Shown one piece after another: positions 37,397-45,450 of a stretch of DNA of 64,000 nt (position 1 is the first letter of the stretch; each line of letters begins with the position of its first letter). Where the stretch lies: NCBI GenBank assembly GCA_016937345.1, contig JAFGWE010000032.1, positions 62,001-126,000 on the forward strand. Direction: 5' to 3'. The position numbers and the translations under genes were made by a program. The notes beneath the pieces are model-generated. The model had not been told where the DNA came from. It saw only the letters and a program-made list of their open reading frames with translations, and did not search any database. Source of the DNA: Methanomicrobiaceae archaeon (GTDB lineage: Archaea > Halobacteriota > Methanomicrobia > Methanomicrobiales > Methanomicrobiaceae).

Positions 37397-37645
37397 ATGG
37401 ATATAATGTTTGAACGATATGAGGAGAATACCGGGGTACCGAGAAAGGAGATTGATTTCACACTTAATTTTGACGGTGCAATTCCCTCTAAGGAGAGTAT
37501 AAAGGATGAAATATCGCTCTGCTACGGTAGCAGCAATGAACTGATCGCACTTGATAAACTCCGGACGATAAAAGGAAAAAAAAAGGCGAACGGAAAGGCG
37601 AGAATTTATTCAGATCTGGCAACTTTAAAAAAATATGAGAGATAA
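37397..37645 (+). CDS. Ribosomal protein S24e-like, short divergent form
   Basis: The 82-residue product aligns by eye with archaeal S24e: the MDI start, then RKEIDFTLNFDGAIPSKESI against the usual REVxFxVxHEGATPSRxxV, and NELIALDKLRTIKGKKKANG against ELVVVxxIxTxFGxxxAxG, ending KARIYSDLATLKKYE. Normal archaeal S24e is about 100 residues and is usually next to S27ae and spt4. This copy is shorter, cysteine-containing and sits with a membrane-protein gene, so it may be a paralogue rather than the main ribosomal protein. If no other copy exists it is the ribosomal one. Confidence 0.75.
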   Translation: MDIMFERYEENTGVPRKEIDFTLNFDGAIPSKESIKDEISLCYGSSNELIALDKLRTIKGKKKANGKARIYSDLATLKKYER

Positions 37646-37749
37646 CGGCTTATAATTTTAATATTGTCTGAAATATCCGGGTATTGCCCGGTTGAGGAAA
37701 ACCTTAATCTTTTCTCTCACCTTTTTACTTTTTTAATGAAGGTGTTACT

Positions 37750-38553
37750 CTGGTTTTAAAGTCTGTTCCTCAGGTTATTGGATTTCTGTATGGGATTATT
37801 GCATTAATTCTGGTAATTGTTCTCTGGAAAACCAAAAGGATGTCCCGCAGGAAGGGTTTTTTCTTTCTCATTCTGTCAGCACTCTTTGGATTTTTTGTCT
37901 TTGCCCCTGTTGCGCCTTATCAGTTTCAGCTTCTTTTCATTAGAAATTTATCTTCCCCCGGTATGCCGGTTGCGGGTATGATATCCGGCCTGCTATTAAT
38001 TATTGTGATTAGTTTTCTTTTTGGTCGTGTGTTCTGCGGAAATATCTGCCCGATTGGAGCTTTGCAGGAGATTTTATCAATAATACCTGTCCATAAAACA
38101 GGGAGTTCTATAAAAAAGTATTCTGTTCCTTTCAGAGCGGCGGTATTTGCCGTTTTTCTGGCAGCCGGCCTCCTTTTTTCTATAAGTCTTTTTGACATTA
38201 TGGGCGTTAAGGATTTTTTCCATCTTAATTTTGCCTCATTTTCGGTTCTGATATTCTCTGCATTTCTTGCAGCATCGGTATTTATCTACAGGCCTTTCTG
38301 CAGGTTTATATGCCCTTATGGTCTTTTATTATCGCTTGTATCGGCTCCCGGAATCTATAAATTCAGGCGGACTGACAAATGCATCGAATGCGGGAAATGC
38401 GAGAAGGTATGTCCGGTTGATGAGGCAAAAAGAGATGACAACAAGTCGGAGTGCTATATGTGCGGACGATGCATGGAGGTATGTCCGGTTTCGGGGGCTC
38501 TTGTGTATTCCCGTAAAAAAGAGGGCTTTATTAGTCCTGAAAAAAAGAATTAG
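37750..38553 (+). CDS. Membrane 4Fe-4S protein of the NapH/YccM type
   Basis: A polytopic membrane protein with two CxxxCP motifs in the membrane region (CGNICPIGALQEI and CRFICPYGLLLSL) and two ferredoxin clusters at the C-terminus (CIECGKCEKVCPVD and CYMCGRCMEVCPVSG). Such proteins pass electrons between quinone-like or ferredoxin donors and periplasmic partners; methanogens have many, usually unassigned. The usual ATG (37840) would omit a clear first membrane helix (VIGFLYGIIALILVIVLW) encoded in frame upstream; no ATG, GTG or TTG precedes it, but CTG at 37750 has GGTG five bases before it. I give that as the likely start. Confidence 0.8.
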   Translation: MVLKSVPQVIGFLYGIIALILVIVLWKTKRMSRRKGFFFLILSALFGFFVFAPVAPYQFQLLFIRNLSSPGMPVAGMISGLLLIIVISFLFGRVFCGNICPIGALQEILSIIPVHKTGSSIKKYSVPFRAAVFAVFLAAGLLFSISLFDIMGVKDFFHLNFASFSVLIFSAFLAASVFIYRPFCRFICPYGLLLSLVSAPGIYKFRRTDKCIECGKCEKVCPVDEAKRDDNKSECYMCGRCMEVCPVSGALVYSRKKEGFISPEKKN

Positions 38554-38607
38554 CAATAATATCTGAAAAACCCTTTATTTTTGTAAATTTACTTTAGACG
38601 ATTTCCG

Positions 38608-38730
38608 GCAGGCATGAATAACCTTGTCTGTTAAGGAGGGGTAAAATCTCCACACAGCCCCCTATAAACTCATATATGGTTTATGGGCGTGCTGCCTGCA
38701 CAATATTAAGGCAATATTTTAATTTTTTTC
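38608..38730 (+). ncRNA. Candidate structured RNA with three-way junction
   Basis: On the plus strand, GCAGGCA (38608-38614) pairs with TGCCTGC (38693-38699) as an outer stem. Inside, CTGT-taa-GGAG (38628-38638) pairs with CTCC-ac-ACAG (38648-38657), and CCC-t-ATAAAC (38660-38669) pairs with GTTTATGGG (38679-38687). This makes a three-way junction. An AATATT inverted repeat and a T-rich tract end it near 38727. It lies between the iron-sulfur membrane gene and the small basic-protein gene. A riboswitch, small RNA or attenuator are possible; I recognise no known class. Confidence 0.45.
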
Positions 38731-38797
38731 TTTCATTTTTGACATAACCTTTATATTCATTCAGTATGCTTTGAGTTAGATTAAAGGGGTTGATAAC

Positions 38798-39034
38798 ATG
38801 AAAGAGAGCAGGGAGACGAGAAGTCAGGGGATAATCTTCAAAAAACAGAAGATAATCGGACAGGTTTATAAGGCGCAGATGGACTGGAATCTTATAGAAA
38901 AGCATAACCTTGAGGATTTAGGGCACCGTCAGGCGGAGGAAGAGGATCATATCTGGCACAGAATGCAGAATGCTAGAAGAAAGAGAAAAAAGATTGCAAA
39001 ACACATTAAGGCATCAAAAAAGAAAAATCCATGA
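38798..39034 (+). CDS. Small basic protein, unknown
   Basis: A 78-residue, strongly basic and helical product (for example HRQAEEEDHIWHRMQNARRK, then RKKIAKHIKASKKKNP). No domain is recognised. GGGGTTGAT precedes the ATG with a short spacer, and a TATA-like TTTATATTC lies about 45 bases upstream, so the gene is probably real. The C-terminal basic patch suggests nucleic-acid binding. The candidate RNA 38608-38730 lies just before its promoter. Confidence 0.65.
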   Translation: MKESRETRSQGIIFKKQKIIGQVYKAQMDWNLIEKHNLEDLGHRQAEEEDHIWHRMQNARRKRKKIAKHIKASKKKNP

Positions 39035-39291
39035 TTCCTTTTTTTGATTTTTCTCAAAATTCATTCATTTTTTCTGATCATTAAAAGACGGATTGAAAAT
39101 TTCTTATATCTGTATTGAAAAGCAGATAAAAAAAGGCATAACAAATTTAGAATCTCTATTCTCTTAAGCAGTTAATTCCTGCCTGTTAATCGGAGATAAA
39201 CTGTTTTCTATCAGCAATAAAATTTTTTCGGCAGGAGTTTTTCTCCTCTAAAAAATTGAAAAAAATATTAAAAAGTACAGTCCGGAATATA

Positions 39292-40896
39292 TCAGAGATA
39301 CTGATACATCAGGACTGATATGTCGGTTACGTCAGTTACAATGCCTGATAAATCGTTGATTGATTTAATTCCCGGTACATTGTTAACATAAATTACGAAT
39401 GTGATATCGTTTCCATTCTCTGTTTTCATATATCCAAGGAGTCCGCGGGCATAAGCGAAAATTTCGCCTTTCATATCGCTTGAAAGTGATGTTCCTGTCT
39501 TTGCATAAATTTCTCCGTATCCGGGATCACCTTTTTTTGCACCTGATGCAAGTGTCCCGTCAACCCCGAGAACTGGCATTGAATCCTTTAAAATCTGATA
39601 ATTGTCAGTTCCTGCGATGTATTTGGTAAGCGTTGTTGCGGCTAAGGGACTTATTCTGTTTGCACTGCTTCCTTCTCCGTCTGCAAGGAAGAGACTGTTT
39701 AGGTTTACGCCTGCGGATTTCAAAAAGTCCCCTTCGATATAGAGGCCTGCATCAATGATGTCATATCCTTCGTGTGCGGCGATTAATCCGAGCATACAGT
39801 TTGCATAGAGATTCTGGCTGACCTTCAGCGTTACTTTTACATACTCTGAAAATGGCGGTGATATGAGCTCTGCGGCTTTTTTGTAATCGCTGTATGCATC
39901 TTTTGCAGGAAGGATATCTTCTGGATTTTTGCCGCCGGAATCCGATTTAACTGACACTCCTGCATTTTTTAGTGCGTCGATGAAAAGACTTCTTGCGAAC
40001 TCTTCAGGAACCAGTACAAGTGATACCAGGGTTATAGGTTTTGAATCTGCGGGAATTTCTCCTGTTATCTCAATTACGGTCTGTCCTGTATAATCCGGAA
40101 CCACGACTGACATTTCCGTTCCGGCTTTTCCTGTTACAATACTGTTTTTGACCGTGTATGCGGATGATTTCGGCCGCCAGTCAATATCCGGTGCAGCGCC
40201 CTCCTTTGCCGGGGTGATTGTTACATCAATCAGATTATCGTTGATTACAATCGGGGTTAAAAAAGCAGAATCTTCAAGCTTTGTTTTTTCAAAGAGACGT
40301 GCATCGATTGCGACATCTGTTACTGTTGTGATTCCTGCGTCATGCACCTGCTTTGCAAGAGAGTTAAGGCCTGAGAGGGGATCGGATTCTACAATTATGC
40401 AGTCTCCAAACCCTTTTGCATCGACATGATCTTCTGTTGTGTATTCAAGGACACCGGTATCAGCACCGCGGCCTCCCATTGCGAGATCGCCGGATGCGAC
40501 AAGAACCAGATTATCATCCTTGTAATAGACAGGAGTCTTAAATCTGTAGTCCTTTCCTAAAATTTCAAGTGCTGATGAGGATGTGAAAACTTTTGTTGTC
40601 GAACCGGGTGTAAAGAGTTTATCCTCATCCAGTGAGAGCAGGACTTTTCCTGAATTTGTGTCAACAGCCATCATCCCCCATGACGAAAATTCGTAATCAT
40701 CCTTTGATATTATCTGGTCAATTTTAAATTTGAACTCCTCTGAAGGCAGAATGTTGGTATCTGTCGGGGTGTTCTCTGTGTTCTTTTGACCTGTGCATCC
40801 TGAGAGTGCGACTGCTGTCAGGAGGATTAAAATGAGTCCTGCTGTCAGGACTATTTTTTTCCTGTTTTTGGTTATATTTTTGCGATAAAGTGCCAT
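39292..40896 (-). CDS. dacB: D-Ala-D-Ala carboxypeptidase, S13/PBP4 family lipoprotein
   Basis: A 534-residue protein with a basic start, hydrophobic helix and lipobox LSGC (Cys34), so it is membrane-tethered outside. The penicillin-binding active site is complete: SxxK (Ser99-TT-Lys102 in PGSTTKVFTSS), SxN (SSANRISP) and KTG (YAKTGTSLSS). The S13 insertion domain is present. These enzymes trim peptidoglycan in bacteria, but Methanomicrobiales have no murein, so the substrate here is unknown; a peptide or surface-glycan amide is possible. The gene was probably acquired from bacteria. The symbol only reflects the family. Confidence 0.92.
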   Translation of the reverse strand: MALYRKNITKNRKKIVLTAGLILILLTAVALSGCTGQKNTENTPTDTNILPSEEFKFKIDQIISKDDYEFSSWGMMAVDTNSGKVLLSLDEDKLFTPGSTTKVFTSSSALEILGKDYRFKTPVYYKDDNLVLVASGDLAMGGRGADTGVLEYTTEDHVDAKGFGDCIIVESDPLSGLNSLAKQVHDAGITTVTDVAIDARLFEKTKLEDSAFLTPIVINDNLIDVTITPAKEGAAPDIDWRPKSSAYTVKNSIVTGKAGTEMSVVVPDYTGQTVIEITGEIPADSKPITLVSLVLVPEEFARSLFIDALKNAGVSVKSDSGGKNPEDILPAKDAYSDYKKAAELISPPFSEYVKVTLKVSQNLYANCMLGLIAAHEGYDIIDAGLYIEGDFLKSAGVNLNSLFLADGEGSSANRISPLAATTLTKYIAGTDNYQILKDSMPVLGVDGTLASGAKKGDPGYGEIYAKTGTSLSSDMKGEIFAYARGLLGYMKTENGNDITFVIYVNNVPGIKSINDLSGIVTDVTDISVLMYQYL

Positions 40897-40984
40897 TGGG
40901 TTTATTTAAGGGTGGGGGGTATATTGACGTTTTGGTTTTTGGAAGTCCGGACCTTGCGGTCTTAAAAATTCATAATTTGAAATG

Positions 40985-41070
40985 CGCTGAGGGGGAGATT
41001 TGAACTCCCGAGGGGCGTGAGCCCCACAGGCTTTCCAGGCCTGCGCCCTACCAGACTAGACTACCTCAGC
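40985..41070 (-). tRNA. tRNA-Ser (GGA)
   Basis: 86 bases on the minus strand. The acceptor GCTGAGG pairs with CCTCAGC and discriminator G follows. The anticodon stem CAGGC/GCCTG has loop CTGGAAA, anticodon GGA for UCC/UCU. The long variable arm (GGGGCTCACGCCCC) is a hairpin, as in class II tRNAs. It lies between dacB and cbf5; the rest of this 303-base gap shows no other gene. Confidence 0.96.
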
Positions 41071-41199
41071 AAAAGATAAGCCAGTGCCTTATTCAATTAA
41101 ACTGTAAATTTATTAATTCTATCCTTTTGACGCTATGAGAAAAACTGCAGCCGGATATTTAGTATCATATGTAATCCTGGTCTTATTTTTTAAAAAAGA

Positions 41200-43269
41200 T
41201 TATTTCCGGGTTTTTCCGGTTTTTTCATATGGCTGAAAACCGGTACGGCCTTTGGGAGTGCTTTCCCTGTCATGTGTCCGTTCCTGCTTTCTCTTTTGAC
41301 TGCCTGTTGGTTTTCTCTCGGTTTTTTTGTCTGTCCTTACAGGTCTTTCAGATCTTTCCGGTTTGGAGTATTCTGTCTTTCTTCCGGAATTATATGGCCT
41401 GTCAGTTTGTCCCGGGGCTCTTTCAGTTCTTCTTTGTGCTCCGGCAGGTCTTTCAGCTCTCTGGTACTCGGATTTCCTCTCGGCTGAGTATGGTCTTTCT
41501 GTTCTTCCTGTTGTTCTGGGTCTTTCCGATTTCTGGTATTCGGATTTCCTCTCGGCTGAGTATGGCCTGTCTGTTCTTCCTGTAGTTCTGGGTCTGTCTG
41601 ATTTCTGGAATTCTGACTTTCTCTCAGCTGAATATGGCCTATCTGTTCTTCCTGTAGTTCTGGGTCTGTCTGATTTCTGGAATTCTGACTTTCTCTCAGC
41701 TGAGTATGGCCTATCTGTTCTTCCTGTTGTTCTGGGTCTGTCTGATTTCTGGTATTCGGATTTCCTCTCAGCTGAATATGGCCTATCTGTTCTTCCCTGT
41801 GTTCTTGGTGGTCTGTCTGATCTCTGGAATTCTGACTTTTTCTCAGCTGAATATGGCCTATCTGTTCTTCCCTGTGTTCTTGGTGGTCTGTCTGATCTCT
41901 GGAATTCTGACTTTCTCTCAGCTGAATATGGCCTATCTGTTCTTCCCTGTGTTCTTGGTGGTCTGTCTGATCTCTGGAATTCTGACTTTCTCTCCGAAGA
42001 ATACGGTCTGTCAGATTGTCCTGCAGGTCTTAACGATCTTTCGGGTTTGTATGATCTGTCCCTGTTCTCTCCGTATTTAGGCCCTTTAGATTGTCCTGCC
42101 GGCCTTAATGATCTCTCCGGTTTGTATGACCTGTCCCTGTTCTCTCCGTATTTGGGCCCTTCAGATTGTTTTGTGGTTCTGCCCGGTCTCTCTGCCTTAT
42201 GGGATTCTCTTTTTTTCCCTGTATATTCCCGCTTTTCTCCTTTTTTTGAGGATTTAGCAGGTCTGTCTGATTTATGGTAATTCGCCATTTCCTCTGCCTC
42301 TTTTGGTTTTTCTTCCTTTTCTTCTGTCTCTAACTGTTTTTTTTCCCTGTAGTCGTGCTTTGTCCAGCCTTTTTCATATGTGCCCCTCTTCATCACAACA
42401 GCCTGAGGTGCGACAACGAATCCGGTATCACCGGGCTTATACTCTTCAGATGATATGAGTGCCTTTCCTATGCAGACAAGCTCTCCCTTTTCGGTTACGA
42501 CAGCAACCCTTGAATCCCGTTTGCAGCTCTCTTTTGAGACCACTCCGACGCCTGCAAGAAGTGCACCGCTGCATACTGCCTCAACCGCAGAATCGCGGAT
42601 CATTACAACCGGAATCTCGGACACGAGTCTTTCAACCGGAAGAATCATCTTTTTGAGCTCTTCCGGGTTTCCTTCCCCTGCAAAGACATAAGCGTCCTTT
42701 AAATCCTGGAGTGTGCAGGTATCAGGCAGTCCCAGTGAGCCGGACCGTGAACGCCGAAGCTCCTCCATCTGGCCGCCGACACCCATTGCAAGGGCAAGAT
42801 GGGTGCACAAAGAGCGTATATATGACCCTGCCTCACAGGCTACTTTTAAGAGAACAAGCCTGTCTTTAAAGTCCAGAATTTCGATATCATATATTGTCCT
42901 TATTCTGAGCTGGCGGCGGACAGCGCTTTTCCGGGGAGGTCTCTGGTAAACACGGCCGCGAAATTCCTCTGCAACCCTGTAAACCTCGTCTTTGTCAACA
43001 TCGCCGTGAAGCCTTAAAACCGCGATATACTCTTTTCTGTGCTTTAGAATTACAGGTGCAAGTCTGACGGCACGTCCGAGCATTACTATAAGAACGCCGG
43101 AGACCATCGGGTCAAGTGTTCCTCCGTGGCCTATTCTTTGCTCTCCGCCTAAAATCTCCTTGACCCAGGCTGTAACCTGATGGCTTGAAGGCCCCTGCGG
43201 TTTGTCAACCGCTATTATGCCGCACTCCAAAAGCTCTTTTAATTCCGGATCTTCTATTGACTGACTCAT
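41200..43269 (-). CDS. cbf5: tRNA/rRNA pseudouridine synthase Cbf5 with giant repetitive tail
   Basis: Cbf5 is the catalytic subunit of H/ACA RNPs and also makes pseudouridine 55 in archaeal tRNA. The TruB-type domain (about 15-205) has the catalytic Asp53 in HGGTLDPMVSG; the PUA domain spans about 212-296. Archaeal Cbf5 usually ends near residue 330. Here about 390 more residues follow: a Lys/Glu stretch (about 310-345), two 25-residue repeats (369-418), eight related 24-25-residue repeats (419-614) and a basic end. The tail is very rich in Arg, Lys, Ser, Asp, Pro and Tyr and surely disordered. The frame is intact, and the ORF is in phase with the conserved core. Confidence 0.95.
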   Translation of the reverse strand: MSQSIEDPELKELLECGIIAVDKPQGPSSHQVTAWVKEILGGEQRIGHGGTLDPMVSGVLIVMLGRAVRLAPVILKHRKEYIAVLRLHGDVDKDEVYRVAEEFRGRVYQRPPRKSAVRRQLRIRTIYDIEILDFKDRLVLLKVACEAGSYIRSLCTHLALAMGVGGQMEELRRSRSGSLGLPDTCTLQDLKDAYVFAGEGNPEELKKMILPVERLVSEIPVVMIRDSAVEAVCSGALLAGVGVVSKESCKRDSRVAVVTEKGELVCIGKALISSEEYKPGDTGFVVAPQAVVMKRGTYEKGWTKHDYREKKQLETEEKEEKPKEAEEMANYHKSDRPAKSSKKGEKREYTGKKRESHKAERPGRTTKQSEGPKYGENRDRSYKPERSLRPAGQSKGPKYGENRDRSYKPERSLRPAGQSDRPYSSERKSEFQRSDRPPRTQGRTDRPYSAERKSEFQRSDRPPRTQGRTDRPYSAEKKSEFQRSDRPPRTQGRTDRPYSAERKSEYQKSDRPRTTGRTDRPYSAERKSEFQKSDRPRTTGRTDRPYSAERKSEFQKSDRPRTTGRTDRPYSAERKSEYQKSERPRTTGRTERPYSAERKSEYQRAERPAGAQRRTERAPGQTDRPYNSGRKTEYSKPERSERPVRTDKKTERKPTGSQKRKQERTHDRESTPKGRTGFQPYEKTGKTRK
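41428..42015 (-). repeat. Coding tandem repeat, eight 72/75-bp units
   Basis: Eight copies encode units such as TDRPYSAERKSEFQ followed by SDRPPRTQGR or SDRPRTTGR. Copies 1-3 are 25 codons with PPRTQGR, copies 4-7 are 24 codons with PRTTGR, and copy 8 is diverged (AERPAGAQRR). Neighbouring copies are more alike than distant ones, as expected from recent unequal crossing-over. The period is a multiple of three, so copy changes keep the frame. It lies within the cbf5 tail (residues 419-614). Confidence 0.95.
42016..42165 (-). repeat. Coding tandem repeat, two 75-bp units
   Basis: Two almost identical 25-codon units (GPKYGENRDRSYKPERSLRP followed by AGQ) directly before the eight-copy array, in cbf5 residues 369-418. 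They share the R-x-Y-x-x-E-R spacing with the larger array and may be its older relative. Confidence 0.92.
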
Positions 43270-43275
43270 ATCAAT

Positions 43276-43956
43276 TCATTTTTTTTTCAGGTATTCGTTT
43301 AAGGCCAAAAGCGTGCCTTCAAGGGAGCCGTCCCCTGTTACAAGCGGTCGAACCCCGCTTTCTATCATCCTCTGTGCTGTGACATCCCCGATTGCAGCGG
43401 GAATTATATTTTGATTTTTGTCCCACACAGAATATGTAAATGAATTGGCGCTGGTAAACAATATAACATCACACCCGCCAAGCTGAAGTTTCTCATCTGT
43501 GGGTTCAAGCGAGTAGATGGAAAACTCGTGTGCAATCCCTCCGTTATCCTCAATTGCGCTGATAAGGCCGGGATTAGGAACCTCTGCCCTTGGGATTCCT
43601 ATATTTTTTCCGTATATCCATTCACCAAGATAAGGGACAAAATCGCGTGAATAAAATGTCGGAAGTGTTTCGCATTTTATACCAAAATTATTGAGGGTTT
43701 TTGCAGTCTGGGGGCCGATTGCAATAACTCTGGGCCATTTTTCAAGAAGAGGCCCTATTGACTGTGCAGGAAGGGCACTTGTAAAAAATATGCAGTCAAA
43801 TTCATTTCTGTTGACCCTTGCAGCAAAATCCAGAACCCTCTCTGTATATATTTTTGCCTCCATTGGGGATACTGCCCTGCACTCATGGCCGTATTTTTTG
43901 CAGAGCTCTGTATCCTTTCCTGCCTTCTCCTTAAGGCGGGTTACTGCAATCATCAT
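43276..43956 (-). CDS. hemD: Uroporphyrinogen-III synthase
   Basis: HemD closes and inverts hydroxymethylbilane to uroporphyrinogen III, the precursor of coenzyme F430, siroheme and cobamides in methanogens. The family is poorly conserved; recognised parts are the N-terminal AVTRLKEKAG, the central IFFTSALPAQ (FTS motif), AIGPQTAKTLNNFG and DVILFTSANSF. The length of 226 residues is normal. It lies six bases before cbf5 on the same strand, so both probably share a transcript. No other tetrapyrrole gene is in the window. Confidence 0.88.
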   Translation of the reverse strand: MMIAVTRLKEKAGKDTELCKKYGHECRAVSPMEAKIYTERVLDFAARVNRNEFDCIFFTSALPAQSIGPLLEKWPRVIAIGPQTAKTLNNFGIKCETLPTFYSRDFVPYLGEWIYGKNIGIPRAEVPNPGLISAIEDNGGIAHEFSIYSLEPTDEKLQLGGCDVILFTSANSFTYSVWDKNQNIIPAAIGDVTAQRMIESGVRPLVTGDGSLEGTLLALNEYLKKK

Positions 43957-44154
43957 CGGGAGATGAATATGTCGCGAATTTAGATAAACATGTATGAACC
44001 TTTTTGCTTTGTCAATGGCAGCAGAAAAAAATCACTGAGTGAATAAAAGCTCAAAAAAATGTGATTTACATTGATTTTTTAAGCAAAAAAATAAAAAAAA
44101 ACATTTTGAAAACTGCTATATCTCTGTTAAAATATAACGGAATATGTTCAGACA

Positions 44155-45363
44155 ATGATTGAGATTATAATCTGCCTGCTTGCCGGAATTTTCCTTGGCA
44201 CAATAAGCGGCCTCATTCCGGGTATTCATTCAAACACAATGGCAGGTTTGCTTCTCTCAGTCCAGACCGGGTTTCTTGCTCTTTTTGGCGAAACTGCAAT
44301 GGCTGTATCGCTTGTTGCAGCATTAATTGTACATACCTTCCTTGATATTGTTCCCGGCACATTCTTTGGAATTCCTGATGCTGACACTGCTCTATCTGTA
44401 CTTCCTGCACACAGGCTTTGCCTTGAAGGTCACGGAGAAGAGGCAGTCAGGCTCTCGGCACTGGGAAGCGCCTGGGGATCAGTATTCAGCCTTTTTGTAT
44501 TTACGGCATTTATACTGCTTCTGCCCTCTGTTCAGTCATATATTGACTGGTGGGTAGGAATCATCCTGATTATAGTTGCAGGAGTTCTCATAGTCTTTTC
44601 TGAATCTCCGGAATGGTCATTTGGAATCTTTATAATCTCAGGAATCCTTGGAATTTTTGCGTTTGAGTATTCATGGCTGGCATCCGGTATTTCAGGGAGC
44701 TCTTCTGTTCTGATGCCACTTTTAACAGGTCTTTTCGGGATATCTGTTCTTATGGTGTCATCAGAAGGAGTAATGCCGGAGCAGATATCAGGGAGTGTTA
44801 ATACCGGCAGAAAAGAGATTATTAAATGCAGTATTGCAGGAACTCTTGCAGGTTCTGCTGTCGGATGGCTTCCGGGCCTTTCAAATGCCTCCGCAAACGC
44901 TGTACTTGCATCCGCAATCAGAATTGATCGGGAAGGCAGGGGCTTTATAATTGCAACAAGTGCTGCAAACACGGCTAATGCATTTATCTCCATTGCGGCA
45001 TTTTATGCAATATTAAGGATGAGAAATGGTGTAATGGTAGCTTTCTCCCACCTGCAAAGCCTTCCTCCAATAACGCTTGTTCTTTCAGCAGGATTCTGTG
45101 CTGCCATTGCAGGATATATTCTGACACTTTTCTTCTCCTGTTCAGGAAATTTTTTTGCAGGCATGAATGTGAGAAAACTGAGCATATTTATAATAATATT
45201 TATGGTATTTCTGACACTTCTTCTCACAGGGCCGTTTGGAATCCTGATACTGATTCTTGCAATAATGATTGGATATGTGCCTTATCTTGTGAATATCAGA
45301 AGAATTCCCTGCATGGGCGCTGTGATGCTTCCTGTGATCCTCTGGTCATTTGAGATAATCTGA
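44155..45363 (+). CDS. TctA-like permease, archaeal DUF112 family
   Basis: A 402-residue membrane protein with about ten hydrophobic segments and the family's inverted motifs (GTISGLIPGIHSNTMAGLL near the start and GSAVGWLPGLSNASANAVL in the second half). It resembles the large subunit of tripartite tricarboxylate transporters, but no solute-binding protein or small subunit is adjacent, as is normal for the archaeal members. The substrate is unknown. Confidence 0.9.
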   Translation: MIEIIICLLAGIFLGTISGLIPGIHSNTMAGLLLSVQTGFLALFGETAMAVSLVAALIVHTFLDIVPGTFFGIPDADTALSVLPAHRLCLEGHGEEAVRLSALGSAWGSVFSLFVFTAFILLLPSVQSYIDWWVGIILIIVAGVLIVFSESPEWSFGIFIISGILGIFAFEYSWLASGISGSSSVLMPLLTGLFGISVLMVSSEGVMPEQISGSVNTGRKEIIKCSIAGTLAGSAVGWLPGLSNASANAVLASAIRIDREGRGFIIATSAANTANAFISIAAFYAILRMRNGVMVAFSHLQSLPPITLVLSAGFCAAIAGYILTLFFSCSGNFFAGMNVRKLSIFIIIFMVFLTLLLTGPFGILILILAIMIGYVPYLVNIRRIPCMGAVMLPVILWSFEII

Positions 45364-45450
45364 AAAAAAGTCTTCAGCCTCTTATAATTTTATTTCCGAC
45401 TTAAAAAAACCAAAAAAAGAATTTTTTTTTGGGATTAAAAAATTCTTAAA

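Noticed and set aside
37397-37645. Calling the S24e-like gene the main ribosomal protein with certainty
   Set aside because: Length and place differ from the usual S24e; the rest of the genome is not visible, so the name is left open.
40897-41199. Mobile element or integration site at the tRNA-Ser gene
   Set aside because: No integrase, no duplicated tRNA end and no change in gene content were seen on either side.
41428-42015. CRISPR-like repeat array
   Set aside because: The units are contiguous, 72/75 bp, without unique spacers, and fall in a coding frame of cbf5. No cas genes are present.
41327-42280. Long plus-strand ORF of 317 codons with strong repeats
   Set aside because: It is the antisense shadow of the cbf5 repeat tail. 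Cbf5's core and tail are in one frame on the minus strand, while this frame gives hydrophobic repeats with no known domain and no ribosome site.
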